From Artocarpus heterophyllus (Eukaryota; Streptophyta; Magnoliopsida; Rosales; Moraceae): a stretch of 64,000 bases of DNA. The position numbers and the translations under genes are program-made. Location: the NCBI GenBank assembly GCA_025403435.1, contig JAJQZP010000259.1, forward strand, positions 496,001 to 560,000. Reading direction: 5' to 3'. The notes beneath the pieces were generated by a model. That model saw only the letters and a list, made by a program, of their open reading frames with translations. It was not told where the DNA came from and searched no databases. This document shows positions 1 to 11,000 of the stretch, piece by piece. Every line of letters starts with the position of its first letter. Within the stretch, counting starts at the first letter, position 1.

Positions 1-165
1 ATGACTGAGTTACTTAATGAGCTTCAACCTTTGAGTCTATTTCAAAAGAAAAGACTAAAGAAGCTGAGGCAAATATTGCAGAAGCTCAACCCTCCTCTTC
101 TGCTCAAAAGAATAAGAAGAGGAAGGGGACTGAAAGAGGTGGTAAGTCCAAGAATGGAGGGCAAT
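1..165 (+). pseudogene. Copia gag C-terminal fragment, upstream of the nested insertion
   Basis: From about base 40 one frame reads a Lys- and Glu-rich stretch ending in basic residues (KNKKRKG) and GGKSKNGGQ, typical of the linker before the zinc knuckle of plant Copia Gag. The first bases are in another frame, so a frameshift lies near base 35. The same protein resumes at 7706 with PKRNK and then the zinc knuckle. The piece is therefore one half of a gag gene split by the element at 166-7705, not an independent gene. Confidence 0.7.
161..165. repeat. Target-site duplication, left copy (partner 7706-7710)
   Basis: GCAAT lies directly before the LTR start TGG at 166, and GCAAC lies directly after the LTR end TCATCA at 7705. 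Four of five bases match. The Copia frame across the site needs GGGCAACCT, so GCAAC is the original and the left copy carries one C-to-T change. Confidence 0.75.
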
Positions 166-1161
166 TGGTAACGCCCAAGAAATGTTTATTCTTTGTAATA
201 ATAAACGGCGGACGTATATAGTATAGAAAGATTGTCGTATCCACAGGGAGGTGAAAATTTGTAACTCGAGAGATTGATAAAAATAAACGGTCAAAGAGGC
301 AAGCAATTTTTGAAAGCAAAGAAATATTTTTGTGGTTTTTATTTTATTTAATTCAAAATTTAAAGCGTAAAATTAAAACGGTGAAGCTTTGAGAATCCCT
401 TGTGTGTTTCGCAACTGATATGGAATTTTAACTCTAAATAATAATTATCTAAAGCATTTGATTTATTATATCTTTTCTCATTAATTGCAAGCACATTTTA
501 CTAATTATATAGGTCAACCTAAATCGACAATATAGCAAGCCATAATGCAGTAAGGGTTTTCCTATAAAAACTAGCAAAATAATCATCTGTCACTAATGAT
601 TTGGTGCACTAATTATGAAAATTATAACCGCTGTCACTCAATTATAATTAACATAATTCTAAGATAGAAAAGATAATAACAAATCAAAATTAATGTATTC
701 TTATGGAATAAATTATTACGTAAATTTTGGCAGCACCTCGACTTATTAATGGTCTAAGAATACACTATGCCATCCTCTGTCTACAATAAATCAAGAATTA
801 CCAAGCATTTACTGTGCCAGTCTATGTCTATAATGCAGCAGAAACTCAACTTAATAAATGAGCATGACTTTAGTATTATTAATATTAATTATGCAACACA
901 ATTAAATTACATAAAGAAAGCATGACTGAATTTATGTAAAAATTGGCAGCATAACAACAGTAACAATAATTATTGAAAACATAAAGATATAATTTATTCC
1001 ACAAAAATATAAGCGTTACCACACAGATATAGAGTTAAAACCCATACCAGAGTACTACGCATACAAGATCATCTATCTGCCTCACTAGACTCTCTATACT
1101 AATTTAAGCATTATTTTATTATTATTATTATTATTTATTTATTTATTTTTATCTAAAAGAG

Positions 1162-1216
1162 TTACTGCTGAGTCTAACTCAGCAGTAAAGAAAAGAAGAA
1201 AAAGGGCCAAAGGCCC
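1162..1216 (-). other. Two strong hairpins downstream of the LTR TATA box
   Basis: Bases 1162-1173 and 1177-1188 are perfect 12-base inverted arms (TTACTGCTGAGT) around a CTA loop. Bases 1204-1216 form GGGCC-AAA-GGCCC. Both recur in the other LTR, the larger one at 6417-6443. They lie about 35-100 bases after the minus-strand TATA box, so they should fall at the 5' end of the transcript. A role in packaging, dimerisation or polyadenylation control is inference. Confidence 0.6.
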
Positions 1217-1250
1217 GAAGGAGATGTTTTGAATGAGGCAAATACCTCAG

Positions 1251-1260
1251 TATTTATAGG
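1251..1260 (-). promoter_or_regulatory. TATA box of the nested element's LTR
   Basis: The minus strand reads CCTATAAATA. The same sequence stands at 6506-6515 in the 5' LTR. Its position upstream of the hairpins and the A/T-rich polyadenylation region fits a U3 promoter. Confidence 0.6.
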
Positions 1261-2436
1261 CCTTAATAATCACTATTGAGGGATTCTCTCAATTATTTAT
1301 ACTGTTTAAGCGTTGAAATTCCTTTCTTCTTCGCGCTGCAGCTGGCCCCTCTTGCACTGAGAAACACGAGATTTCTAAAAATTTTCTTCCTTTCTTTCAC
1401 GCTGATCCGCGTTCTTTGATATGCATTTCTTAGTTTAGGATCTAGTGCTTCGCGGCTCACGGTGGAACTAAAACGGCACGATCTGCACCGTTAATTGCAC
1501 GATCGAACGGCTACAAGAGATGGCATAATTGAGCCCAGGTGGGACCAGTGGGACAGCAATTTTGGACCGCCAGATTGGTCTCGGTCATCGCATCGAACGG
1601 CTGGAAGAACAGCTACACGTGGACTCACCCACACGCGAGCAGACACGGCCTGCGACTCCCCTCTGACGCGTCTGCAGCTTGTCGGCGCGTGAATCACACG
1701 CGCCAATCGTTCTTCGACACGTGGACTGTACCCTGAGATTCCGCTGACGCACCGGATGACGCGTTGACACGCGTCTCTTCCTCGGACGGCTGAGATTGAT
1801 TTGGCAGGTGATCGAACGGTTAGAAACTTACCACGTGTCCCATTTAATATAAATTCAAATTTCCTTTATCTTTTTGATGCATTTGATGTCCGATTTTGTC
1901 CGTTTTGGTGTCGTTTTGCTCCGTTTTTCCTCCAGATTTCAAATCTAAAAATCACAAACACACTAAAATTAATTATTTTACAAAAATATTTAAAATATTT
2001 ATTTTATATTAAAACACACAAAAATAAATAAAAACTCCTAAAATTTTCAGTCTCTTACGGTTCGGCACAGATATAATTTTTATGACTTGGAAATATTTTT
2101 AGAAATTACTAAAAATATAATAAAACATATTTACAAACTCAAAACACACTATGAAACACTCTAAGACTCAAAATAAAATAACCGCATTATTTTTACGGTT
2201 TTGACTATTTACAAACTAGACACTTATTTAACACACCAAAATGATTCTAAAAATTACTAAAAATTCTATTAAACATAAAAAACACACTAAAAACACATTT
2301 TTAAACATATTTACACACTAAGACACAAAAATACTTATTAACACAAAATTGCTATTAATTAGAGAATTTAATGAGAACTAAAAGCATAAATAAATGATTT
2401 AAGTCTTAGAAAATGTACACTTTTACAGTCTCATCA

Positions 2437-2446
2437 CACCCCCCAA
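2437..2446 (-). other. Polypurine tract of the nested element
   Basis: The minus strand reads TTGGGGGGTG immediately before the 3' LTR. This form is typical of Athila/Tat Gypsy elements and fixes the element's orientation. Confidence 0.75.
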
Positions 2447-3968
2447 CCAGCTTATTGCTAGTCTCTAGCAATTAAAGGGATATAATTTTGAAATGATAAA
2501 TTGAATAATCATAAAATGGAAACCATTTAACTATAATTTGACTTATCTAACTAGATAAACTAACAAAACCAGAATTTTATTTGAACAATTTATATGCTAT
2601 TTAACAAAATGTATATATGCCAAACTTAGTGCAAAAATAGATAATGTATAATTATGAAGTTTCATCCAACACTAAGAATAAAATTATTATGATATTTTGC
2701 TTCAAATCACTCATGCAGATAGCAACACTTCAAATTTATTTACGAGAATAATAAAGCAGAAACATAAAATACAAATATTTACAAACTTTACAACTGTGGA
2801 TAGTGCAATGTTTGGCTCCCTTAAGCTTTCTCCATAACCCATTTAATGAGCTTTGGGTTAGTAACTCCCAGACCAGTTGGTCTAAGGTACTAGGTGTTGA
2901 AGCACCCCTTAGAACTTACTTACTCGAGCTAAAGAGGCTACGAAACCAAACTTATCCAACTTTATTCATTACACACTTTATTTATTTACAATTTTCTCTT
3001 TTTTTTTATTTGCCTTTTTTTTCTTTTTTTTTCTTTTTTTTTTTTTTTGAAATATTGCTGCCTTCAATTATTCATCTTCACAAAATAACAAAACTCAAAT
3101 ATTCATAGCTTGGACTTACTACCACAATTAAGCATTATAGTGAGTGTGTGAAAAGAATGGCTTACAAACACTTTGAAAAATAAACACATAAAAATGTTAA
3201 ATAAAACTAAAGTTTTGAAAGTGTATAAAATTAAATAATTCAAAGAATAGAAAAATAATATTACATTAATATGAAATTCAAAAATCAAAACAAAATAATA
3301 ACACATTAATTACTAAGAAACTAATATTTACAAAAAAAATTTATTTTTATTATTATTTTTTTAATTTTATGACCCACACAAAAAAAATAACACACAAAAA
3401 ATGTACAAGAATCTGGAGCAAAATAAAAAATTTGGGCAAAATCGAAAAATTTTTGGCACAACATTGAAGCACAAATCTCATATGCACAACTTTGAAGTAC
3501 AATCCTCTCATGTATAACTTTTAAGCACAACCCTCTCCCCCCAACCTAAAATATATATTATCCTAAAAGAATAAAAATAGTGAGAGCAGCAAAAAATATT
3601 ACCTGAATCAGCACAGCTGCAGAGATGATCTATAGCAAACCAAACTAAAAACTAACAAAAAACACACATTTTTTTGTTGAAATTTATTTGAAAATCCAAA
3701 TCAATTGCATTTACAAAATCAAACTTATTGGAATGCGTCTCAAGAGAAAACAATTTAACTCTTTAACTCAGCCATTCTAAACAAATTTAATTCATAGCCT
3801 TCATTTTAAATTTTCAAAACAAATCTCACTTTTTATTTTATTTTTTATTTTTTTATTTTTTTTTGGAAAATCGAAATAGCACACAACAACGCAAAAGAAT
3901 ATATTACAAAGAAGGGAAGGTAAAGATATTACTTGAAAAGTGTTTTCCCGTCGCTTGATGCTCTAAAA
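2447..3968. other. Non-coding interior of the nested element
   Basis: About 1.5 kb of A/T-rich DNA lies between the polypurine tract and the gag fragment. It includes a T-rich tract around 2998-3050. I find no convincing coding sequence on either strand; the short open frames here (2803-3108, 3103-3306, 3321-3530) are low-complexity. An autonomous relative would carry pol in this part. Confidence 0.6.
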
Positions 3969-4897
3969 TCAGCAAATCTTTCTTTCAGCTCCTGTTCCTA
4001 GTGGACAATCGTCAAAGAGCGACTTTCTCCCATAGTAAGTGTCAAAAGACACCACGTATGGGTCTTGTGTGAATATGCCCTCAAGCTTGGCAATATTTGA
4101 AACATTTAAACACATGCAACTTAGACACATTTTATATTCTTGGTAGGTCCTTAAAAACAATGCTAGAGACAGTGGAGGAGGTGTTGGCCACATAGGATCT
4201 TGGTAAAAATGGTCTTTGGTGAACTCTTGTGGCAACTGAGGTTGAGAATCTAAGACTAAGGGTAATGATTGTTCCTGTTCTATAGCTAAGTCTTTATTCT
4301 CTTCCTTACATTCCTCTCCTAAAAGTTGTTCCTCAAAATAGGTGGGTTCTAAAGTTTCTTCAATGATTTCTTCCGCACCTAAAGAATTAAGATGATATTC
4401 AAGCCTATCTAGTTCTATTCTTGCCATGGTTTCCATATATTTGTCTACAGTTTCTTCCAATGTTTCTAAGGTTTCTTCTAGATTCACCCTATTTGGGTCA
4501 CTATATATTTCTTGCAATTCAAAATTTGACTCCAAAATTTCGGGTTGATTTTCAGGCCAAGGTTCCAAAAAATTTGAATTGTTCTCCCAAAATAAATTGT
4601 TCCTAGAACTATTCAATCTACAATAATCATATTCGGCCATATCTTCTAACATATAGTAGGCTTCGTCAATAGATAATTGGTAAAAAGTGGCGGTACCATC
4701 TCCTCTCTCTACCCAATTTCTTGTTTCAGGACTTAACCTATTTATGAAAATTTCTAAAAGATAATCCTTAGAAAAACCATGGTGAGGATATTGATCTAGC
4801 AGGTCCTTAAATCTCCACCAAGCATTATAAAATGGTTCTAAGTGTTGTTGGGAAAAACTTAAAATGAAATGTTGATGAATTTCCCAAACATTTTTAT
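3969..4897 (-). pseudogene. Gag remnant of an Athila/Tat-type Gypsy element
   Basis: One minus-strand frame stays open for about 310 codons from a stop near 4897 to the stop at 3969. Its first 90 residues match the retrotransposon Gag domain: a WEIHQHF stretch, then YNAWWRFKDLLDQYPHHG, then LSPETRNWVE and EAYYMLEDMAEYD, the pattern known from Athila gag. The rest is acidic (runs of Glu near 4260-4560) and resembles nothing else I know. There is no ATG at the N-terminal end; the first internal Met is at 4652, inside the domain, so it is not the true start. No zinc knuckle is visible. The gene is probably 5'-truncated. Confidence 0.7.
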
Positions 4898-5389
4898 TTT
4901 ATTTTATTTTATTTTATTTTTTAATTTTTTTTAATTTTTTTTTTAAGAAAAATTTTCAAGCTGAATAATGCTCAATTAATTGAATTCCCAGATCATTGGG
5001 GGGTCATAGTGGACACGCTTAGAATTCCCAACTTTCTTAGGCAAGGGTGTTAGCCTTATGGTCGTGGGATCAAGTCCCAACAATAAGCCTTTTTGACAGA
5101 ATCCAATAAATTTTACAACTACCCAGACTTGCAAAACCAAAAGACGGGATGCAAAGCTTTTCTTTATCCAAAACGAATAAAGTAGTGAGTGAAAAGCATC
5201 CGTCCCTTTTTTATATATTTTTTAATTTTTATTTTTAAAATTTTTTTTTGTTTTTTTTAATTTTAATTTTTATTAATAAACACACAAATTAAAAATGCAG
5301 ATAATTAAAATAATATTTACAAAAGATAGGGATAGATTACTTACCTATTTTCCCGTTTAATTCAGCAATCTGACAAAGAAACGGCACCT
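4898..5389. other. Leader of the nested element between primer site and gag
   Basis: This is non-coding DNA between the primer site and the gag frame. It has T-rich runs (4890-4945, 5205-5265) that read as A-rich on the element's sense strand. A short tRNA T-arm-like sequence (GGATCAAGTCC at 5067-5077) lies in it on the plus strand. Otherwise nothing is recognised. Confidence 0.5.
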
Positions 5390-5406
5390 CCCCGGCAACG
5401 GCGCCA
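5390..5406 (-). other. Primer binding site complementary to tRNA-Asp
   Basis: The plus strand reads CCCCGGCAACGGCGCCA, which equals the 3' end of plant tRNA-Asp including CCA as I recall it. The minus strand, TGGCGCCGTTGCCGGGG, is therefore a primer site five bases inside the 5' LTR. Athila-type Gypsy elements use this tRNA. Confidence 0.85.
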
Positions 5407-5411
5407 AAATT

Positions 5412-6365
5412 TGGTAACGCCCAAGAAATGTTTATTCTTTGTAATAATAAACGGCGGACGTATATAGTATAGAAAGATTGTCGTATCCACAGGGAGGTGA
5501 AAATTTATAACTCGAGAGATTGATAAAAATAAACGGTCAAAGAGGCAAGCAATTTTTGAAAGCAAAGAAATATTTTTGTGGTTTTTATTTTATTTAATTC
5601 AAAATTTAAAGCGTAAAATTAAAACGGTGAAGCTTTGAGAATCCCTTGTGTGTTTCGCAACTGATATGGAATTTTAACTCTAAATAATAATTATCTAAAG
5701 CATTTGATTTATTATATTTTTTCTCATTAATTGCAAACACATTTTACTAATTATATAGGTCAACCTAAATCGACAATATAGCAAGCCATAATGCAGTAAG
5801 GGTTTTCCTATAAAAACTAGCAAAATAATCATCTGTCACTAATGATTTGGTGCACTAATTATGAAAATTATAACCGCTGTCACTCAATTATAATTAACAT
5901 AATTCTAAGATAGAAAAGATAATAACAAATCAAAATTAATGTATTTTTATGGAATAAATTATTACTTAAATTTCGGCAGCACCTCGACTTATTAAATGGT
6001 CTAAGAATACACTATGTCATCCTCTGTCTACAATAAATCAAGAATTACCAAGCATTTACTGTGCCAGTCTATGTCTATAATGCAGCAGAAACTCAACTTA
6101 ATAAATGAGCATGACTTTAGTATTATTAATATTAATTATGCAACACAATTAAATTACATAAAGAAAGCATGACTGAATTTATGTAAAAATTGGCAGCATA
6201 ACAACAGTAACAATAATTATTGAAAACATAAAGATATAATTTATTCCACAAAAATATAAGCGTTACCACACAGATATAGAGTTAAAACCCATACCAGAGT
6301 ACTACGCATACAAGATCATCTCTCTGCCTCACCAGACTCTCTACACTAATTTAAGCATTATTTTA

Positions 6366-6396
<31 letters not shown>

Positions 6397-7705
6397 TTTA
6401 TTTTTATCTAAAAGAGTTACTGCTGAGTCTAACTCAGCAGTAAAGAAAAGAAGAAAAAGGGCCAAAGGCCCGAAGGAGATGTTTTGAATGAGGCAAATAC
6501 CTCAGTATTTATAGGCCTTAATAATCACTATTGAGGGATTCTCTCAATTATTTATACTGTTTAAGCGTTGAAATTCCTTTCTTCTTCGCGCTGCAGCTGG
6601 CCCCTCTTGCACTGAGAAACACGAGATTTCTAAAAATTTTCTTCCTTTCTTTCACGCTGATCCGCGTTCTTTGATATGCATTTCTTAGTTTAGGATCTAG
6701 TGCTTCACGGCTCACGGTGGAACTAAAACGGCACAATCTGCTTCGTTAATTGCACGATCGAACGGCTACAAGAGATGGCATAATTGAGCCTAGGTGGGAC
6801 CAGTGGGACAGCAATTTTGGTCCACCAGATTGGTCTCAGTCATCACATCGAACGGCTAGAAGAACAGCTACACGTGGACTCACCCACACGAGAGCATACA
6901 CGGCCTGCGACTCCCCTCTGATGCGTCTGCAGCTTGTCGGCGCGTGAATCACACGCGCCAATCGTTCTTCGACACATGGACTGTACCTTGAGATTCCGCT
7001 GACGCACCGGATGACGCGTTGACACGCGTCTCTTCCTCGGACAGCTGAGATTGATTTGGCAGGTGATCGAATGGTTATAAACTTGCCACGTGTCCCATTT
7101 AATATAAATTCAAATTTCCTTTATCTTTTTGATGCATTTGATGTCCGATTTTGTCTATTTTGGTGTCGTTTTGCTCCGTTTTTTCTCCATATTTCAAATC
7201 TGAAAATCACAAACACACTAATATTAATTATTTTACAAACATAATATTTGCAAAAATATTAAAAATATTTATTTTATATTAAAACACACGAAAATAAATA
7301 AAAACTTTTAAAATTTTCAGTCTCCTACGGTTTGACACAGATATAGTTTTTATGACTTGGAAATATTTTTAGAAATTACTAAAAATATAATAAAACATAT
7401 TTACAAACTCAAAACACACTATTAAACACTCTAAAACTTAAAATAAAATAACCGCATTACTTTTACGGTTTTGACTATTTACAAACTAGACACTTATTTA
7501 ACACACCAAAATGATTCTAAAAATTACTAAAAATTCTATTAAACATAAAAACACACTAAAAACACATTTTTAAACATATTTACACACTAAGACACAAAAA
7601 TACTTATTAACACAAAATTGCTATTAATTAGAGAATTTAATGAGAAATAAAAGTGTAAATAAATGATTTAAGCCTTAGAAAATGTACACTTTTACAGTCT
7701 CATCA
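5412..7705 (-). repeat. 5' LTR of the nested Athila-type element
   Basis: This 2294 bp repeat matches 166-2436 from TGGTAACGCC to CTCATCA, with scattered substitutions and small indels (for example an extra TTTA unit near 6390 and extra bases near 7235). It carries the same TATA box (6506-6515) and the large hairpin (6417-6443). Confidence 0.9.
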
Positions 7706-8079
7706 GCAACCTAAGAGGAACAAAAGCAACAACAACAAAAAGAGCTCAAACCAAAAGAAGCCTAAAGGAAAATGTTTCCACTGCGGTGTAGTTAAGCACT
7801 TGAAGAGAAACTGCAAGAAGTATCTTTAGGAGCTCAAAGAAAAGAAGAACAACGGTAAATCAGATTTACTCGTTTTAGAAGCTTGTTTAGCTGAAGATGA
7901 TACTTCACCTTGGGTACTTGATTTAGGGGCAACTAAGCATGTTTGTTCTTCTTTGCAGATGCTTAGTTCTTCAAAGGAGCTTGCCGACGGGGAACAAACG
8001 ATGAGAGTGGGAACGAGAGAGGTTGTTTCGGCAAGAACATGAGAGTTGTTAAACTTATTTTAGAAATAAGTTTTAAATT
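7706..8079 (+). pseudogene. Copia gag zinc knuckle and protease, broken
   Basis: After the insertion the frame reads a Lys/Asn-rich basic stretch, then a CX2CX4HX4C knuckle (CFHCGVVKHLKRNC, near 7770-7812), which binds retroelement RNA. A stop follows near 7828. Downstream, WVLDLGATKHVC near 7912-7947 is the aspartic protease motif, with Leu where the family has Ser or Thr (normally D-S/T-G), so the active site is damaged. Several stops lie between 8040 and 8079 before the pol frame. Confidence 0.75.
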
Positions 8080-10986
8080 TTGGACAATGTTTATTACATT
8101 CCTTGTTTTCGTAGAAATTTGATTTTTGTTTCTGGGTTATTTGAACAAATGGTTAATGTTTCTTTTAATAATAATTATGTTAATATTTCTAGAAATGGTT
8201 TGAATATTTGTTCTGCGCATTTGGAAAATGGGCTTTACACTTTAAGGCCCAATGAAAAATCACTGCTCAATACCGAAATGTTCAAAGTTGAACAACCAAA
8301 ACCCAAGAAGCAAAAGATTTCTTCTGATAATGATACATACCTATGGCACCTTAGATTAGGTCACGTTAACCTTGACAAAATTAACAGACTAGTAAAGGAA
8401 GGTCCTTTAAAAGAGCTAAAAGTTAGTTTTCTACCAGTTTGTGAATCTTGTCTTGAAGGTAAAATGACTAAGAGGTCTTTCTCAGCAAAAGGCAAAAGGG
8501 CCAAGGAACCACTTGAGCTAATACATTCAGACGTCTGTGGTCCATTGAATGTACAAGCACGTGGTGGTTACGAATATTTCGTCACATTTATTGACGATTA
8601 TTCAAGGTATGGTTACATATACCTAATGCAAAGGAAATCTAAAACTTTTAGAAAGTTCAAAGAATTCCAAGCGGAAGCTGAAAAGCAATTAGGAAAGACG
8701 GTGAAGAGTCTTCGATCTGATCGAGGAGGAGAATACCTTGATACTAAATTCAAAGACTATATGATAGAACATGGTATTCTATCACAACTCACCGCACCTG
8801 GAACACCACAACAAAATGGTGTTGTAGAGAGAAGAAATAGAACGTTGCTTGATATGGTGAGATCCATGCTCAGCTACTCATCATTACCCACTTCATTTTG
8901 GGGATATGCACTACAAACTACAGTATATCTTCTAAACATAGTTTCATCTAAGTCTATTTCAAAAACACCTTTAGAGTTATGGAATGGTCGCAAACCTAGT
9001 ATGCGACATATCCGTATATGGGGGTGTCCAGCACATGTGTTGAAAGGAAAGACCGGGAAGTTGGAACCACGTTCTGAAGTATGCTTATTTGTGGGATACC
9101 CAAAGGGAACGAGAGGAGGTTTGTTTTATAGTCCACAGGAAAAGAAAGTACTTGTATCGACAATGCTACTTTTCTCAAGAATGATTATATGACAAACTAT
9201 AAACCTTGTAGCAAAGTTGCACTTGAAGAGTTACTTTCTGATCAGATTAGACCACAACCGACAACAGTTGTCGAAGGACAAAATGAGGAGACCACATCTC
9301 CCTATCAGAATGTCATACCACCTCGATATAGTGGGAGAGTTGTGAGACCACCTGCTCACTACAGGAAACTTGGAGAAGCAAATGTTGCTATCTCTGATAA
9401 TGGTGAAGATGAACAATTGACATATAATGATGCAATGGAAGTTTCTGAGAAGGAAAAATCGCTGGAGGCTATGAACCTTGAAATGGAGTCCATGTACTCC
9501 AATTCAGTCTGGGATCTTGTAGACCTACCTGAAGGGATAAAACCCATAGGTGCAAATGGATTTACAAGAAGAAAAGAGGAGTGGATGGAAAAGTTGAGAC
9601 TTTCAAAGCTAGGCTTGTGGCAAAGGGTTATACCCAAAAGGAGGGAGTTGACTATGAAGAAACTTTCTCGCTTGTAGCTATGCTTAAATCCATTCGGATT
9701 CTTTTATCCATTGCTGCTTGTCTTGATTATGAGATATGGCAAATGGATGTCAAGACTGCCTTTTTGAATGGCTATCTTGAGGAAAGCATCTATATGGTGC
9801 AACCAGAAGGGTTTGTAGTCAAAGGTTAAGAGCAAAAAGTTTGCAAGTTGCAGAGGTCCATCTATGGACTCAAGCAAGCTTCAAGATCTTGGAACTTGAG
9901 ATTTGATGAAGCGATCAAATCTTATGGTTTCGATCAAAATATTGATGAACCTTATGTTTACAAGTACATCAAAGATAAGAAGGTGGTCTTCTTGGTTCTT
10001 TATGTAGATGATATCCTACTCATTGGGAATGATGTAGGCGCATTATCTGATGTAAAGAAATGGCTCGCCAACAATTTCCAAATGAAAGATTTAGGAGAAG
10101 CAAGTTATGTTCTTCGAATCCAACTCATAAGAGATCGCAAGAACAAACTGTTGGCTTGTCTCAGGCATCATACATCAATAAAGTGCTTATCAAAATTCTT
10201 ATGCAAAACTTCAAGAAAGGTAATTCACTTACATGCCATGGAGTTTATCTTTCAAAAGAGTAGTGTCCTATGACATCTCAAGAGGAAGAAAACATGAGAG
10301 GGGTACGCTATGCATCTATGTTAGGAAGCCTAATGTATGCCATGTTGTGTACAAGACTTGACATTTGCTATGTAGTGGGTATAGTCAATCAGTCTCAATC
10401 CAACCCAAGATTAGATCATTGGATGGCAGCTAAACACATTCTCAAGTATCTTAGGAAAATGAGAAACTATATGCTAGTTTATTCTGGTGAGAATTTGATT
10501 CCTATTGGATACACTGATTCTATTTTTTAATCAGAAAAAGACATACATAAATCTATGTTTTGATCACTGTTTACTCTTGATGGTGGAGCCAGAGTTTAGA
10601 GAAACATTAAACAATCTTGTATTGCTGATTGGACTATGGAAGCTAAATATGTGGCTGCTTGTAAAGCAACTAAGGAAGTTGTTTGGCTTTGTAAGTTCTT
10701 AAATGATTTGGAAGTAGTTCCAAGCATGGATAAACCACTCACACTGTATTGTGATAACAGTGGTGCAGTGGCAAATTCAAGAGAACCTAGAAGCCACAAA
10801 AGAGGAAAGCATATAGAGAGAAAATATCATTTGATTAGAGAGATAGTGCATCGAGGCGATGTGGAAGTTGTGAAGATAGCATCGGAAAACAACCTTGCCA
10901 ACCCTTTCACCAAGACGTTACCTACAAAGAGCTTTGAGGGACACTTGGAAGGCTTAGGTCTTAGAGACATATCTCACCTGCTTTAG
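8080..10986 (+). pseudogene. Copia pol: integrase, reverse transcriptase and RNase H, degenerate
   Basis: The frame at 8080-9192 holds the pre-integrase zinc motif (LWHLRLGHV, then CESCLEGK) and the integrase core with Asp in IHSDVCG, Asp in RSDRGGEY and Glu in [11 protein letters not shown]. After a frameshift near 9185, RT begins. 9581-9829 has [12 protein letters not shown], then a stop replaces an expected Gln. 9848-10273 has SIYGLKQASRSW and the catalytic LYVDDILLIGND. 10270-10530 holds LMYAMLCTRLDICY. RNase H ends the protein at 10636-10986 (TMEAKYVAACKA, LYCDNSGAVA, KYHLIREI). At least five frameshifts or stops break it. Confidence 0.88.
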
Positions 10987-11000
10987 GGCAAGTGGGAGAT
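10987..11000 (+). other. Polypurine tract of the outer Copia
   Basis: GGCAAGTGGGAGAT lies between the pol stop codon (10984-10986) and the 3' LTR start. This is the usual plant Copia tract. Confidence 0.8.

Larger units (their letters stand above)
166..2436 (-). repeat. 3' LTR of the nested Athila-type element
   Basis: This 2271 bp repeat begins TGGTAACGCC and ends CAGTCTCATCA on the plus strand, and is nearly identical to 5412-7705. On the minus strand it holds a TATA box (1251-1260), two hairpins and AATAAA-like A/T-rich DNA around 1105-1150. Short frames inside it (for example around 1491-1770) are not genes, because both LTRs carry the same frames with differences that do not respect codons. 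Confidence 0.9.
166..7705 (-). mobile_element. Non-autonomous Ty3/gypsy element, Athila/Tat type, inserted in Copia gag
   Basis: Two long direct repeats (166-2436 and 5412-7705) bound a 2.98 kb interior. On the minus strand the interior begins with a primer site matching the tRNA-Asp 3' end (5390-5406) and ends with a polypurine tract TTGGGGGGTG (2437-2446), so the element reads right to left. The only coding sequence is a gag fragment at 3969-4897; I see no protease, RT, RNase H or integrase. It must have been mobilised by an autonomous relative. It is younger than its Copia host. Confidence 0.88.

Noticed and set aside
1491..1770. Overlapping short frames on both strands in the Athila-type LTR
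   Set aside because: They lie in an LTR present twice (also 6750-7025) and change between copies without codon constraint. High GC alone keeps the frames open.
2803..3108. 101-codon plus-strand frame
   Set aside because: Its C-terminal half is a T-rich tract read as Phe, and the rest resembles no protein I know; it lies inside a non-autonomous element.
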